A DNA stretch of 39,741 bases from assembly GCA_964383365.1 (NCBI GenBank), contig CAYLHF010000027.1:1-39741 (forward strand), in the 5' to 3' direction. Origin of the DNA: CAYLHF01 sp964383365. Its GTDB lineage: Bacteria > Bacteroidota > Rhodothermia > Rhodothermales > UBA10348. The translations under genes and the position numbers were made by a program. The notes below the pieces were generated by a model. The model had not been told where the DNA came from, ran no database searches, and saw only the letters and a program-made list of their open reading frames with translations. Shown here piece by piece: positions 7,939-15,320 of the stretch. Within the stretch, counting starts at the first letter, position 1. Each line of letters opens with the position of its first letter.

Positions 7939-9966
7939 TCATCTTGTCCAGACGTTATCTGCCGGATTGGTATCCGGGAAGCGGCCATCGGGGTCGAGAG
8001 TAATCTTGACGATCTCGCGGGAACCAAACGTCAGATTTACATCGAGTGTACGACTGCCGCCGAACCACACATCGACCGGCCACGTCACTATGGCCGTGTG
8101 ATCGTCCACCATCGTCGCATTGGACATCGACGGCACCAGCGGTCCGGCTTCGGCAAACTCCACTTGCAGGACGACGGGTGAAGGCATCTGCCCGGACTGC
8201 CGAACAATTACCCTCGTTCCGGAATCCAGTGACGTTACCTCAGCAATCGAACCATCAACGCTTTCCGTGGTCCAGAGCCAGTAGTACCAGAACCATCCCA
8301 GATCCTGCTTGAGCTCGTTCGTCATGAAAAAGGCAAAATCCCACGGAGACGGATGCTTAAAACTCCAGACTTTCGTGTACTCACTGATGGCCCGCTGAAC
8401 CGCATCGTCTCCGACGAGTCCACCCAACATAGCAAGCATCAGAGGGGCTTTCCGGTACGTCTGATACCGATACAGATCCCCACCGTAATTCGAGACCCAC
8501 ATCATGGTGGGTTCAAATTCGTTTCCGCTCATCCTGCCATAACTTTGACCGAGACCACTCAGATCAGCCTCTTTTCCGTCACGATCCGCGCGAGAGAGAA
8601 TGTTCATGTACGTGTTGAAGCCCTCATCCATCCATCCGTACCACGTCTCGTCGGTCCCGACGGTCATCGGCCACCACTGATGACCGGTCTCGTGGTCTGC
8701 CGCCCCCTGATTGGAATTAATGACCATAGGATATTCCATTCCCGCGCTCGGTCCGTCCTGGAGCGTTAGCTGTGGAAACGGATAGGGCGCCCATAGCTGC
8801 GAATAAAATTCAAGCGCGTGGCGCGCCACCTCACCGGCTCGTTCGAAAAGATGGGCTCTATCCTGTAGATATACCATGTGGATGGGGATCGGGCCGTTGT
8901 CCGGAATCGTCGCACGAGTCGCCTTCCAGACGAATTTTTCTGCGGTTGCCCACGCGAAATCATTCACATTGTCGGCAACATAGTGCCACACCAGGTCGGA
9001 GCCTGCTGCCGTAGAATGACCGGGACCTACTTCATCTTCAGATACTATCGTCGTCACATCATCACTTTCCAGAACGTGCGAGAGGCGTTCGATGGCACGT
9101 GCTGTCAGTACGTCTTCGGGATTCTGAAGGACTCCCGTTCCGCTCACGATCCAACCTCCCGGCACATCGATTTTAACATCGAATCGACCAAAATTATTGT
9201 AGAACTCGGCGGGCCCCAGATACACATTGGTATCCCAGCCCCGAAGGTCATCGTACTTGGCGATTCGCGGGTACCACTGCGTGGGTTGGAACAGGGTGTT
9301 GTCCCACCGTTGCGTCATTCGGTGACTACGCCCGTTGGGTCCTCCCGGTAAGTGGGTATTCCACTCGATGTTGAGCGTTGTAGTAGTGTTCGCCGGAATG
9401 GGATCTTCCAGCGTGATGTGGGCTACCGTCTGATGCAGACCCGATACTCCAAGCGTCGCTGGCGGAGGCGCCTGACCTCGTCGTCGTCGAATCTGTCGCT
9501 TATTCAAATCCACTTCCATACCGTCGACACTCAACCGGGTAATCACCATGCCGGCAGTGTTCTCAGCCGGTACGGACGAACCCCGCGGCACGAAGCCACG
9601 GAAAATATTGTGGTCGAGACGCAACACAATCTCTGTCAGTTCATCACTGCTGTTGTTGTGGAGCAGGATGGTTTCTGCTCCCGACAGCGTCTGTGTACCG
9701 GGATTCAGACTGACTTCTATCGAGTAATCAGTCTTCAATTGCCAGTAATTCGGGCCCGGTTGGCCAGTGAAATCCCTCGTACCGCTTTCCATGGCCCGAC
9801 GTATTGCATCGGTGAGAGGTATATCTCTACGAATCGCGCGATGATCCGTATCAACGGACGCTTTCAGATACTCCGGAACTGACGCACGATCTTGAGCGGA
9901 AAGGGGTGTGATTCGGATAAAAAGTAAGCCTGCGAAGGCAAGAAGTACGTACTGGCAAGTCTTCAT
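7939..9966 (-). CDS. Secreted M1-family zinc aminopeptidase
   Basis: This protein has 675 residues with an N-terminal signal peptide (hydrophobic core VLLAFAGLLF, likely cut after LSA). The gluzincin signature HETGH starts at residue 425 and is followed exactly 18 residues later by the third zinc ligand Glu (in WMDEGFN), which is the HEXXH-X18-E arrangement of M1 enzymes. GMEYPMV upstream is the counterpart of the GAMEN substrate-binding motif. The protein should remove N-terminal residues from peptides in the periplasm or outside. The start ATG overlaps the stop of a small gene as ATGA, and an oligopeptide transporter gene lies directly upstream. The three therefore look like a peptide-scavenging operon. 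The substrate preference is unknown. Confidence 0.92.
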   Translation of the reverse strand: MKTCQYVLLAFAGLLFIRITPLSAQDRASVPEYLKASVDTDHRAIRRDIPLTDAIRRAMESGTRDFTGQPGPNYWQLKTDYSIEVSLNPGTQTLSGAETILLHNNSSDELTEIVLRLDHNIFRGFVPRGSSVPAENTAGMVITRLSVDGMEVDLNKRQIRRRRGQAPPPATLGVSGLHQTVAHITLEDPIPANTTTTLNIEWNTHLPGGPNGRSHRMTQRWDNTLFQPTQWYPRIAKYDDLRGWDTNVYLGPAEFYNNFGRFDVKIDVPGGWIVSGTGVLQNPEDVLTARAIERLSHVLESDDVTTIVSEDEVGPGHSTAAGSDLVWHYVADNVNDFAWATAEKFVWKATRATIPDNGPIPIHMVYLQDRAHLFERAGEVARHALEFYSQLWAPYPFPQLTLQDGPSAGMEYPMVINSNQGAADHETGHQWWPMTVGTDETWYGWMDEGFNTYMNILSRADRDGKEADLSGLGQSYGRMSGNEFEPTMMWVSNYGGDLYRYQTYRKAPLMLAMLGGLVGDDAVQRAISEYTKVWSFKHPSPWDFAFFMTNELKQDLGWFWYYWLWTTESVDGSIAEVTSLDSGTRVIVRQSGQMPSPVVLQVEFAEAGPLVPSMSNATMVDDHTAIVTWPVDVWFGGSRTLDVNLTFGSREIVKITLDPDGRFPDTNPADNVWTR

Positions 9967-10169
9967 AATGTGACTCGATTAAGGAATTGGGGCAGTGACG
10001 CTACCCCTCCGTGATTTATCTCCAATCGCTCTGAGCGTTCTTCGAGTAGGCGCGCATACGCACTCTTCAGATCGGGGGGCAGGAAGGATATGGAAAGGAG
10101 TCGATACATGCTTTGAAGGGATCCCCTGAGTTCTTTCAGGACCCGTTCGATGCCGGCGGCCCGGTCAAT
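9963..10169 (-). CDS. Small helical protein between transporter and peptidase genes, start uncertain
   Basis: This is an open frame from just after the transporter stop (10179) to a TGA at 9963-9965 that overlaps the peptidase ATG as ATGA. Translated, it gives a plausible charged helical protein, including IERVLKELRGSLQSMYRLL and LPPDLKSAYARLLEERSERLE. It is about 68 residues if it starts at an ATT at 10169 preceded by GAGGAAGG, or 48 residues from the ATG at 10109. A second possibility is a start at ATG 10186, which overlaps the transporter stop, with a one-base indel near 10169; that frame otherwise ends after 16 codons. The frame is also the direct continuation of the transporter frame past its stop. 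I do not recognise a family. The coupling to the peptidase start is the main reason to believe it is translated. Confidence 0.5.
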   Translation of the reverse strand: MDRAAGIERVLKELRGSLQSMYRLLSISFLPPDLKSAYARLLEERSERLEINHGGVASLPQFLNRVTL

Positions 10170-10178
10170 CCTTCCTCG

Positions 10179-12152
10179 TCAATCATTCCGGGTCGAGAGT
10201 CTCCAGAAGTATCCAATCAACAGAGCGAATACGGCAGCGGCAACCCATGGAGCCAGATCGCCGGCCCACTCGAAGCCGACTCCGTGAGGCTCTTCACTGG
10301 TAATAGCCGCATAGATGGCGATGACCACCATAAACAGTCCCTCCCCTCCGACGAGACCCGAACCGAAGAGCACACCTCGTTCTCTTCGCTCTTCCTTCTC
10401 CGTCTCCGTCCGGGCTCCTTTCTCCGTGAAGAGTCTTAGCAATCCCCCAAAATACACCGGCACCATCGTCGCCACGGGCAAATACACGCCGACCGCAAAT
10501 GGCAGACTCGGAATGCCCAGAATTTCGATGATCAGCGCAAGCCCCGCTCCTATGCCGACCAATCCCCACGGAAGGTTGGCATCCAGAACTCCCTCGACCA
10601 CCACCTTCATCAGTGTTGCCTGCGGGGCTGGTATCGCCTCATTACCAAATCCCCAGGTATTTCCGATCAGCATGACGGTGGCTGCAATGAAGACTGCACT
10701 GGCCAGAACGCCAATCAACTCGCCGCGCTGCTGCCGGTGAGGTGTTGCACCCAGAAGGAATCCGGTCTTCAGGTCCTGAGACGTATCGCCAGCGATCGAT
10801 GCTGCGATAGCGACCACCGTCCCGACCGTGAGCGCCGTGGCCTTCCCGAGGGCGTCCGTCCATCCGAAGAGCAGAAACAGCCCGGCCGTACCCAGAAGCG
10901 TGGCTATAGTCATCCCGCTCGTCGGGTTCGAGGTCACACCGACGAGCCCAACGATTCTGGATGACACGGTCACGAAGAAGAAGGCGAAGAAGACGACGCA
11001 TACCGCCGCTACGGCCCGGAAAGCAAAACTGTCGACACCAAAAATCTGAGGAACAAGAGCCAGAACCAGCCCCACCACCACCGCACCGATGCCAACCCAC
11101 TTCAGGGACAGATCCTTTTCCGTTCGCTTTATCGAAACACCTTCAGATCCGGACGCGAGGCGTTCCCTGATCTGACGGCTGCCGATCCGGAAACTCTTCA
11201 GCATCGTAGGCAGACTCTTGATGAGCGTCAGCAGACCGGCCATGGCCACGGCACCGGCGCCGATGTAGCGGACGTACCGGGTCCATATCTCGCTGGCCGA
11301 CATATCTGTAATCAGCTTCACTGCTTCGGGATAGAGCGGATCGACGCGCCCGTCTCCTATCAGAGCGATGACAGGAATAATGACCACCCAGGACAGCAGT
11401 CCTCCGCCCACCATGATGGCGGCAATTCTTGGTCCCAGGATGTATCCAACGCCCAGTAGAGCGGCGGACATTTCGGACGCGACCTCGCCTTTCTTCAGGA
11501 AAGGAATGTGCACGGAGACCTTTCCGGGGAGCAGATGCAGAAACTCGAACACGGCCTTCAGTGCCGCCCCGACTCCGAGCCCCAGGAAAACATTTTTCGC
11601 CCGTCCGCCTCCGGTTTCACTCACCACCAGAACTTCGGCACACGCCGTTCCCTCGGGATACGGCAGTTTCCCGTGTTCTCCCTTGATCAGGAATTTCCGT
11701 AGGGGAATCATGAACAGTACACCCAGCACTCCTCCGCTCATTGCGAGCAGGGTGATCTGCGCCAGATCCGGACTGAAGCCCCACATGAAGAGCGCCGGTA
11801 TGGTAAAGATGATCCCGGACGCGAGTGAACTCGATGCAGAGCCGACGGTCTGGGAAAAATTTGCTTCGAGCAGTGAGGACTTGACACCGACAACCGAGAA
11901 CGCCCGGAACAGCGCAATAGTCAGGACGGCCACCGGGATCGAAGTCGAAATGGTGAGTCCTACACGGAGTCCCAGATACGCGTTCGCAGCACCGAACAGG
12001 ATTCCAAAAATGATTCCGGAAATGGCTGCTTTCAGCGTAAACTCGGCCTGTTCTGTCTCCGGATTTACGTACGGAGCGTACGCTGCGCCGTCGGGGATTT
12101 CCGTATAGGCCAGTGGGCTGAGGCCGCGTGATTGCGGAGCCGATTCTTCCAT
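10179..12152 (-). CDS. OPT-family oligopeptide transporter
   Basis: This is a 657-residue polytopic membrane protein with about 15 hydrophobic segments. It matches the oligopeptide transporter (OPT) family, which imports peptides or metal chelates with protons. Recognisable features are YVNPETEQAEFTLKA at the start, the first membrane segments GIIFGILFGAANAYLGLRVGLT, SQTVGSASSSLASGIIFTIPAL around residue 95, LPYPEGTACAEVL near residue 165, and SIAGDTSQDLKTGFLLGATP near residue 465. The length is usual for the family. The ATG at 12152 heads an operon with the small protein and the M1 peptidase, which suggests peptides as substrate. The gene is transcribed away from the kor-rnf operon, and the 193 bases between them must hold both promoters. 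Confidence 0.93.
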   Translation of the reverse strand: MEESAPQSRGLSPLAYTEIPDGAAYAPYVNPETEQAEFTLKAAISGIIFGILFGAANAYLGLRVGLTISTSIPVAVLTIALFRAFSVVGVKSSLLEANFSQTVGSASSSLASGIIFTIPALFMWGFSPDLAQITLLAMSGGVLGVLFMIPLRKFLIKGEHGKLPYPEGTACAEVLVVSETGGGRAKNVFLGLGVGAALKAVFEFLHLLPGKVSVHIPFLKKGEVASEMSAALLGVGYILGPRIAAIMVGGGLLSWVVIIPVIALIGDGRVDPLYPEAVKLITDMSASEIWTRYVRYIGAGAVAMAGLLTLIKSLPTMLKSFRIGSRQIRERLASGSEGVSIKRTEKDLSLKWVGIGAVVVGLVLALVPQIFGVDSFAFRAVAAVCVVFFAFFFVTVSSRIVGLVGVTSNPTSGMTIATLLGTAGLFLLFGWTDALGKATALTVGTVVAIAASIAGDTSQDLKTGFLLGATPHRQQRGELIGVLASAVFIAATVMLIGNTWGFGNEAIPAPQATLMKVVVEGVLDANLPWGLVGIGAGLALIIEILGIPSLPFAVGVYLPVATMVPVYFGGLLRLFTEKGARTETEKEERRERGVLFGSGLVGGEGLFMVVIAIYAAITSEEPHGVGFEWAGDLAPWVAAAVFALLIGYFWRLSTRND

Positions 12153-12345
12153 GGGGATGTCGTTTAAAATGAGCGAACGCAGGGGAAGGATACTGCACGA
12201 GACCGGGGCGAATCAACTGTCAGTCTGAGGCAGACAGTCCCGCTTGTGGGGGTTGTGGTGTTTTTCACCACGAAAAACGACTCCTTTGCATTACACACGG
12301 GATCTCACGGTCCTGACAGATCGGTCTCTGAAGTTTCGTTAAGGT
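12153..12345. promoter_or_regulatory. Divergent intergenic region with inverted repeats
   Basis: This 193-base spacer separates the OPT gene (-) from korA (+) and should contain both promoters. It holds a perfect 6-bp inverted repeat with a T5 loop (GTGGTG/CACCAC, 12255-12271). Just upstream is a 5-bp one, GTCTG-AGG-CAGAC. These could be operators or short hairpins at the 5' end of the kor-rnf transcript. No sigma-70 or Bacteroidetes-type promoter motif was clear enough to call. Confidence 0.3.
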
Positions 12346-14325
12346 ATGGCGCCCGATCATGAACCTTCGGCAGCAATTTATCTCATTCCGTTTGTTGCCG
12401 ACCATCGAAATCCAGTTATGGAAGCAGTCTCCACAGAAGAAGTCGTATCCTCTACTTTTCAGTCGAAGAAAGAACTGGTGACCCTCAGTGAACACGTCGT
12501 TGAAATTGTCGCAGACGCCGGTGAGGGCGCCCAGAAAGCAGGTCAGACTTTTGCCACCCTGTCTGCGAAGATGGGAAATGGCATCTGGACGGTCGAGATT
12601 ATCCCTGCCGATATTCAGCCTCCCGCCCGTCAGCCTGCAGGAGCCAGCGGAATTCGGATTCGTGTCGGAACGGACGCAGTAACGAACATGGGTGATGGCG
12701 TCGATCTGATCGTGGCTTTCAACGAACAGGCGCTTCTTGGACGACTCGAGCAAGTCGATTTCCATCCTGACAGCCGGATCATACTGGAAAACAAGTGGAG
12801 GACGCATGCCGATCCAGATATCGTTGCAGCCTATGTGACAGTTTACGATCGACTCGTAGACAAAGGATATAACGTCATTGAAATACCTCTCGAGGAGGAG
12901 TGTGCGAAAATCGTGGCGAATCCCTCACTGGGAAAAAACATGTTCGTCCTGGGGCTGCTATGCAGTGCGTACTCACGTGACCTTCCAATCGCGAGAAACA
13001 GTATTGCATTCACGTTTCGGCATAAATCCCAGGCGATCATCGATAGTAACATCAAACTGCTCGATGCTGGATACGCATGGGCCGAGGAGTTTTTGGATTT
13101 CAAATTTGAAATTCCGGCTTCCGAAAATGATGATGCACAGATCGTCGTCAACGGTAACCAGGCGCTGGCACTGGGTGTAATGGCTTCGGGGATGGAGGTC
13201 TGTTCGATGTATCCCATCACTCCGGCTACATCGACCTCACTGTATCTGGCCGAAGTATTCGAAAACTTCGGCGGGGTGGTCCATCAGGCCGAAGACGAGA
13301 TCGCTGCGGCCGCGGTTGCAATCGGGGCGTCGTATGCGGGCAAGTGTGCCCTCACCATTACGAGTGGTCCGGGACTCGCGTTAAAAACGGAATTGCTCGG
13401 TCTGGCGACCATGGCCGAGATTCCCCTAGTAGTCATAAATGTCCAGCGTGGAGGTCCGAGTACGGGTCTTCCGACCAAGGTCGAACAAGGTGACTTGCTC
13501 ATGGCACTCTTCTCGACCCACGGCGATGCTCCAAAAGTGGTCATGGCCCCGGCCACAATTGAGGATTGCTTCTACTCCGTCATCACCGCAAGGAAGATTG
13601 CCGAGACCTTCAGAGTACCTGTTCTAATTCTCTCCGACGCCAACCTCGCGACCGGTCAACAACCGTTCACAAGACCGGATTTTTCCAGTGACTGGGTTGC
13701 CCCTCCCATCGATCAGCGCCCCGTCCCGGACGGCGCTCGTCCGTATGATTGGGATGAAAAAACCGGAATGTCGAGACGATTTATTCCTGGACAACCCGGT
13801 GGGATGCATACGGTTACGGGACTGGCTCATACAGACGACAGCAAAGTTGCTTACGGCCCGAAAGTTAATCAGGACGCTATGAAGGCCCGCAGTCGGAAGA
13901 TTGCGGCACTTCAACGTACGCTCAAGACTCCAGAGGTCACCGGTGAACCCGAAGGAGACGTATTGGTCATCGGATGGGGATCGACGAAGGGTGCCATCGA
14001 CGAGGCCGTTGCCCGGCTACAGAAGGAGGGACTTCGGGTTTCCACCTTGCATCTGCGCTTCCTGCAGCCGATGGCTCCGGGAATTGGAGAAATTCTGAAA
14101 CGATTCCGCCGGACCCTCACGGTAGAAATCAATTACTCGGACGAGGTAGACGGCGAAGTGGTTACGGATGAAAACCGCCGATATTCGAATCTTGCGTTGC
14201 TACTCAGGGCCCGTTACCTGGTCGATGTCCAGAATTATTCGAATGTCTTCGGCCAGCCAATGAAGCCGTCGCTCATCGAACAGGCCGTCCGCGAGCATCT
14301 TAAAGAACTAGACCAGGAGTCATAG
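12346..14325 (+). CDS. korA: 2-oxoacid:ferredoxin oxidoreductase alpha subunit (KorA type, gamma-alpha fusion)
   Basis: This 659-residue subunit belongs to a CoA-dependent 2-oxoacid:ferredoxin oxidoreductase, most like 2-oxoglutarate enzymes. The gamma domain is fused at the N-terminus (about residues 45-235, ADAGEGAQKAGQTFA). The alpha domain starts near residue 265 with VNGNQALALG. It contains the substrate-binding motif YPITPATSTSL at residue 289, EDEIAAAAVAIGASYAGK, and the CoA-site region RGGPSTGLPTKVEQGDL. All are intact, so it should be catalytic with KorB. The first start (12346) has AAGG only one base before it. A second ATG at 12418 is a reasonable alternative, because the first 24 residues look poorly conserved in character. 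It is the first gene of the kor-rnf operon. 2-Oxoglutarate is the likely substrate, but pyruvate or branched-chain acids cannot be excluded. Confidence 0.9.
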   Translation: MAPDHEPSAAIYLIPFVADHRNPVMEAVSTEEVVSSTFQSKKELVTLSEHVVEIVADAGEGAQKAGQTFATLSAKMGNGIWTVEIIPADIQPPARQPAGASGIRIRVGTDAVTNMGDGVDLIVAFNEQALLGRLEQVDFHPDSRIILENKWRTHADPDIVAAYVTVYDRLVDKGYNVIEIPLEEECAKIVANPSLGKNMFVLGLLCSAYSRDLPIARNSIAFTFRHKSQAIIDSNIKLLDAGYAWAEEFLDFKFEIPASENDDAQIVVNGNQALALGVMASGMEVCSMYPITPATSTSLYLAEVFENFGGVVHQAEDEIAAAAVAIGASYAGKCALTITSGPGLALKTELLGLATMAEIPLVVINVQRGGPSTGLPTKVEQGDLLMALFSTHGDAPKVVMAPATIEDCFYSVITARKIAETFRVPVLILSDANLATGQQPFTRPDFSSDWVAPPIDQRPVPDGARPYDWDEKTGMSRRFIPGQPGGMHTVTGLAHTDDSKVAYGPKVNQDAMKARSRKIAALQRTLKTPEVTGEPEGDVLVIGWGSTKGAIDEAVARLQKEGLRVSTLHLRFLQPMAPGIGEILKRFRRTLTVEINYSDEVDGEVVTDENRRYSNLALLLRARYLVDVQNYSNVFGQPMKPSLIEQAVREHLKELDQES

Positions 14326-14327
14326 AC

Positions 14328-15284
14328 ATGTTCGGTCTCAACCAGACAAGTACCGTCGATTTTGACCAGGAATATTACAGCCTGGAAGACTACCAGAGTG
14401 CCATGCCTCGTTGGTGCACAGGGTGCGGAGACAACGCTATTCTGACATCCGTCCAACGGCTCTGCCGGGACGAACAGTTGCCGCCTGAAAAAACCGTTTT
14501 TGTATCCGGAATCGGCTGTTCGAGCCGGTTTCCTCACTATATGGGGACGTACGGTGTGCATAGTCTGCATGGCCGCGCCCTCCCGATTGCCGAGGGTGTT
14601 AAACTGCGCCGTCCCGACCTGGATGTGTTCGTCAATATGGGCGACGGAGACTGCTGTAGTATCGGGACTGCTCACTGGATTCATGCCATCCGGTACAACG
14701 CCAACCTCGTTGCCATCATCCATGACAATCAGATTTACGGAATGACCAAGAAGCAGGCGTCCCCGACGACTCCTCTTGGCACAAAAACTACCACCACGCC
14801 GAAGGGATCGTTTCTGAACCCCCTGAATATCCTGAGTGCTACACTCGGGATCAGCAATGTGTCGTTTGTAGCTAATGCGGTTGAGTGGATCCCCGAAGTG
14901 CTCTACAGCATCATTCGTGAAGCCTACCACCATCGCGGTCTGTCGATCGTGAGGGTCACTCAGCGCTGTCCTCACTTTTATCCGGGAGGATTTGATTCGC
15001 AGATTTCCAATCGGGACAGCATGAAAATCCTGACGCATACAAACGGTATTCAGGTCAGTGATGCCCTCGCGAAGGCATACCCGAATCAGATAGAACACGA
15101 TCCGTCCGACATCGATAAAGCCAGGGAACTGGCCTCGGAAGAAATACCTCCTGTCGGCATTCTATACCGAAACGAACATGTGGGTGTCTACGATGAGATT
15201 AGACGATCCCGCCGGGCCGTAACGATGGAGATGAGAAAAGACGCGTTGGAACATGAGTTCGATCGCTTCGCTATTCAATCCTGA
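14328..15284 (+). CDS. korB: 2-oxoacid:ferredoxin oxidoreductase beta subunit (KorB type)
   Basis: This is the TPP-binding subunit, 318 residues. The [4Fe-4S] ligands C30, C33 (RWCTGCGDN), C64 (GIGCSS) and C214 (TQRCPHF) are present. The TPP/Mg2+ motif is complete, with GDGD at residues 105-108 and the paired DNQIYGMTKKQ at 133-143. HGRALPIAEGVK is typical of KorB. With KorA it would decarboxylate a 2-oxoacid to the acyl-CoA and release two low-potential electrons. The start codon follows the korA stop after two bases. The stop lies inside a 20-base tandem duplication that also contains the start of the next gene. Its position at the head of an rnf operon suggests the electrons are handed directly to that complex. 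Confidence 0.93.
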   Translation: MFGLNQTSTVDFDQEYYSLEDYQSAMPRWCTGCGDNAILTSVQRLCRDEQLPPEKTVFVSGIGCSSRFPHYMGTYGVHSLHGRALPIAEGVKLRRPDLDVFVNMGDGDCCSIGTAHWIHAIRYNANLVAIIHDNQIYGMTKKQASPTTPLGTKTTTTPKGSFLNPLNILSATLGISNVSFVANAVEWIPEVLYSIIREAYHHRGLSIVRVTQRCPHFYPGGFDSQISNRDSMKILTHTNGIQVSDALAKAYPNQIEHDPSDIDKARELASEEIPPVGILYRNEHVGVYDEIRRSRRAVTMEMRKDALEHEFDRFAIQS

Positions 15285-15320
15285 TGATGCCATGACCGAG
15301 CTGATGATGCCATGACCGAG
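15281..15320 (+). repeat. 20-base tandem duplication spanning the korB stop and next start
   Basis: Positions 15281-15300 and 15301-15320 are identical 20-base units. Each begins CTGATGATGCC and carries a TGA and an ATGACCGAG. The first copy supplies the korB stop at 15282-15284. The second supplies the ATG at 15312 of the 820-residue protein. The ATG in the first copy (15292) opens a seven-codon reading frame that ends at TGA 15313-15315, overlapping the real start as ATGA. The duplication has therefore placed a minicistron between the two genes. Confidence 0.95.

Noticed and set aside
10179..10186. A 16-codon gene starting at ATG 10186
   Set aside because: It stops quickly and the coding-like sequence continues in a different frame; it is noted only as a possible start of the small gene if there is a one-base error.
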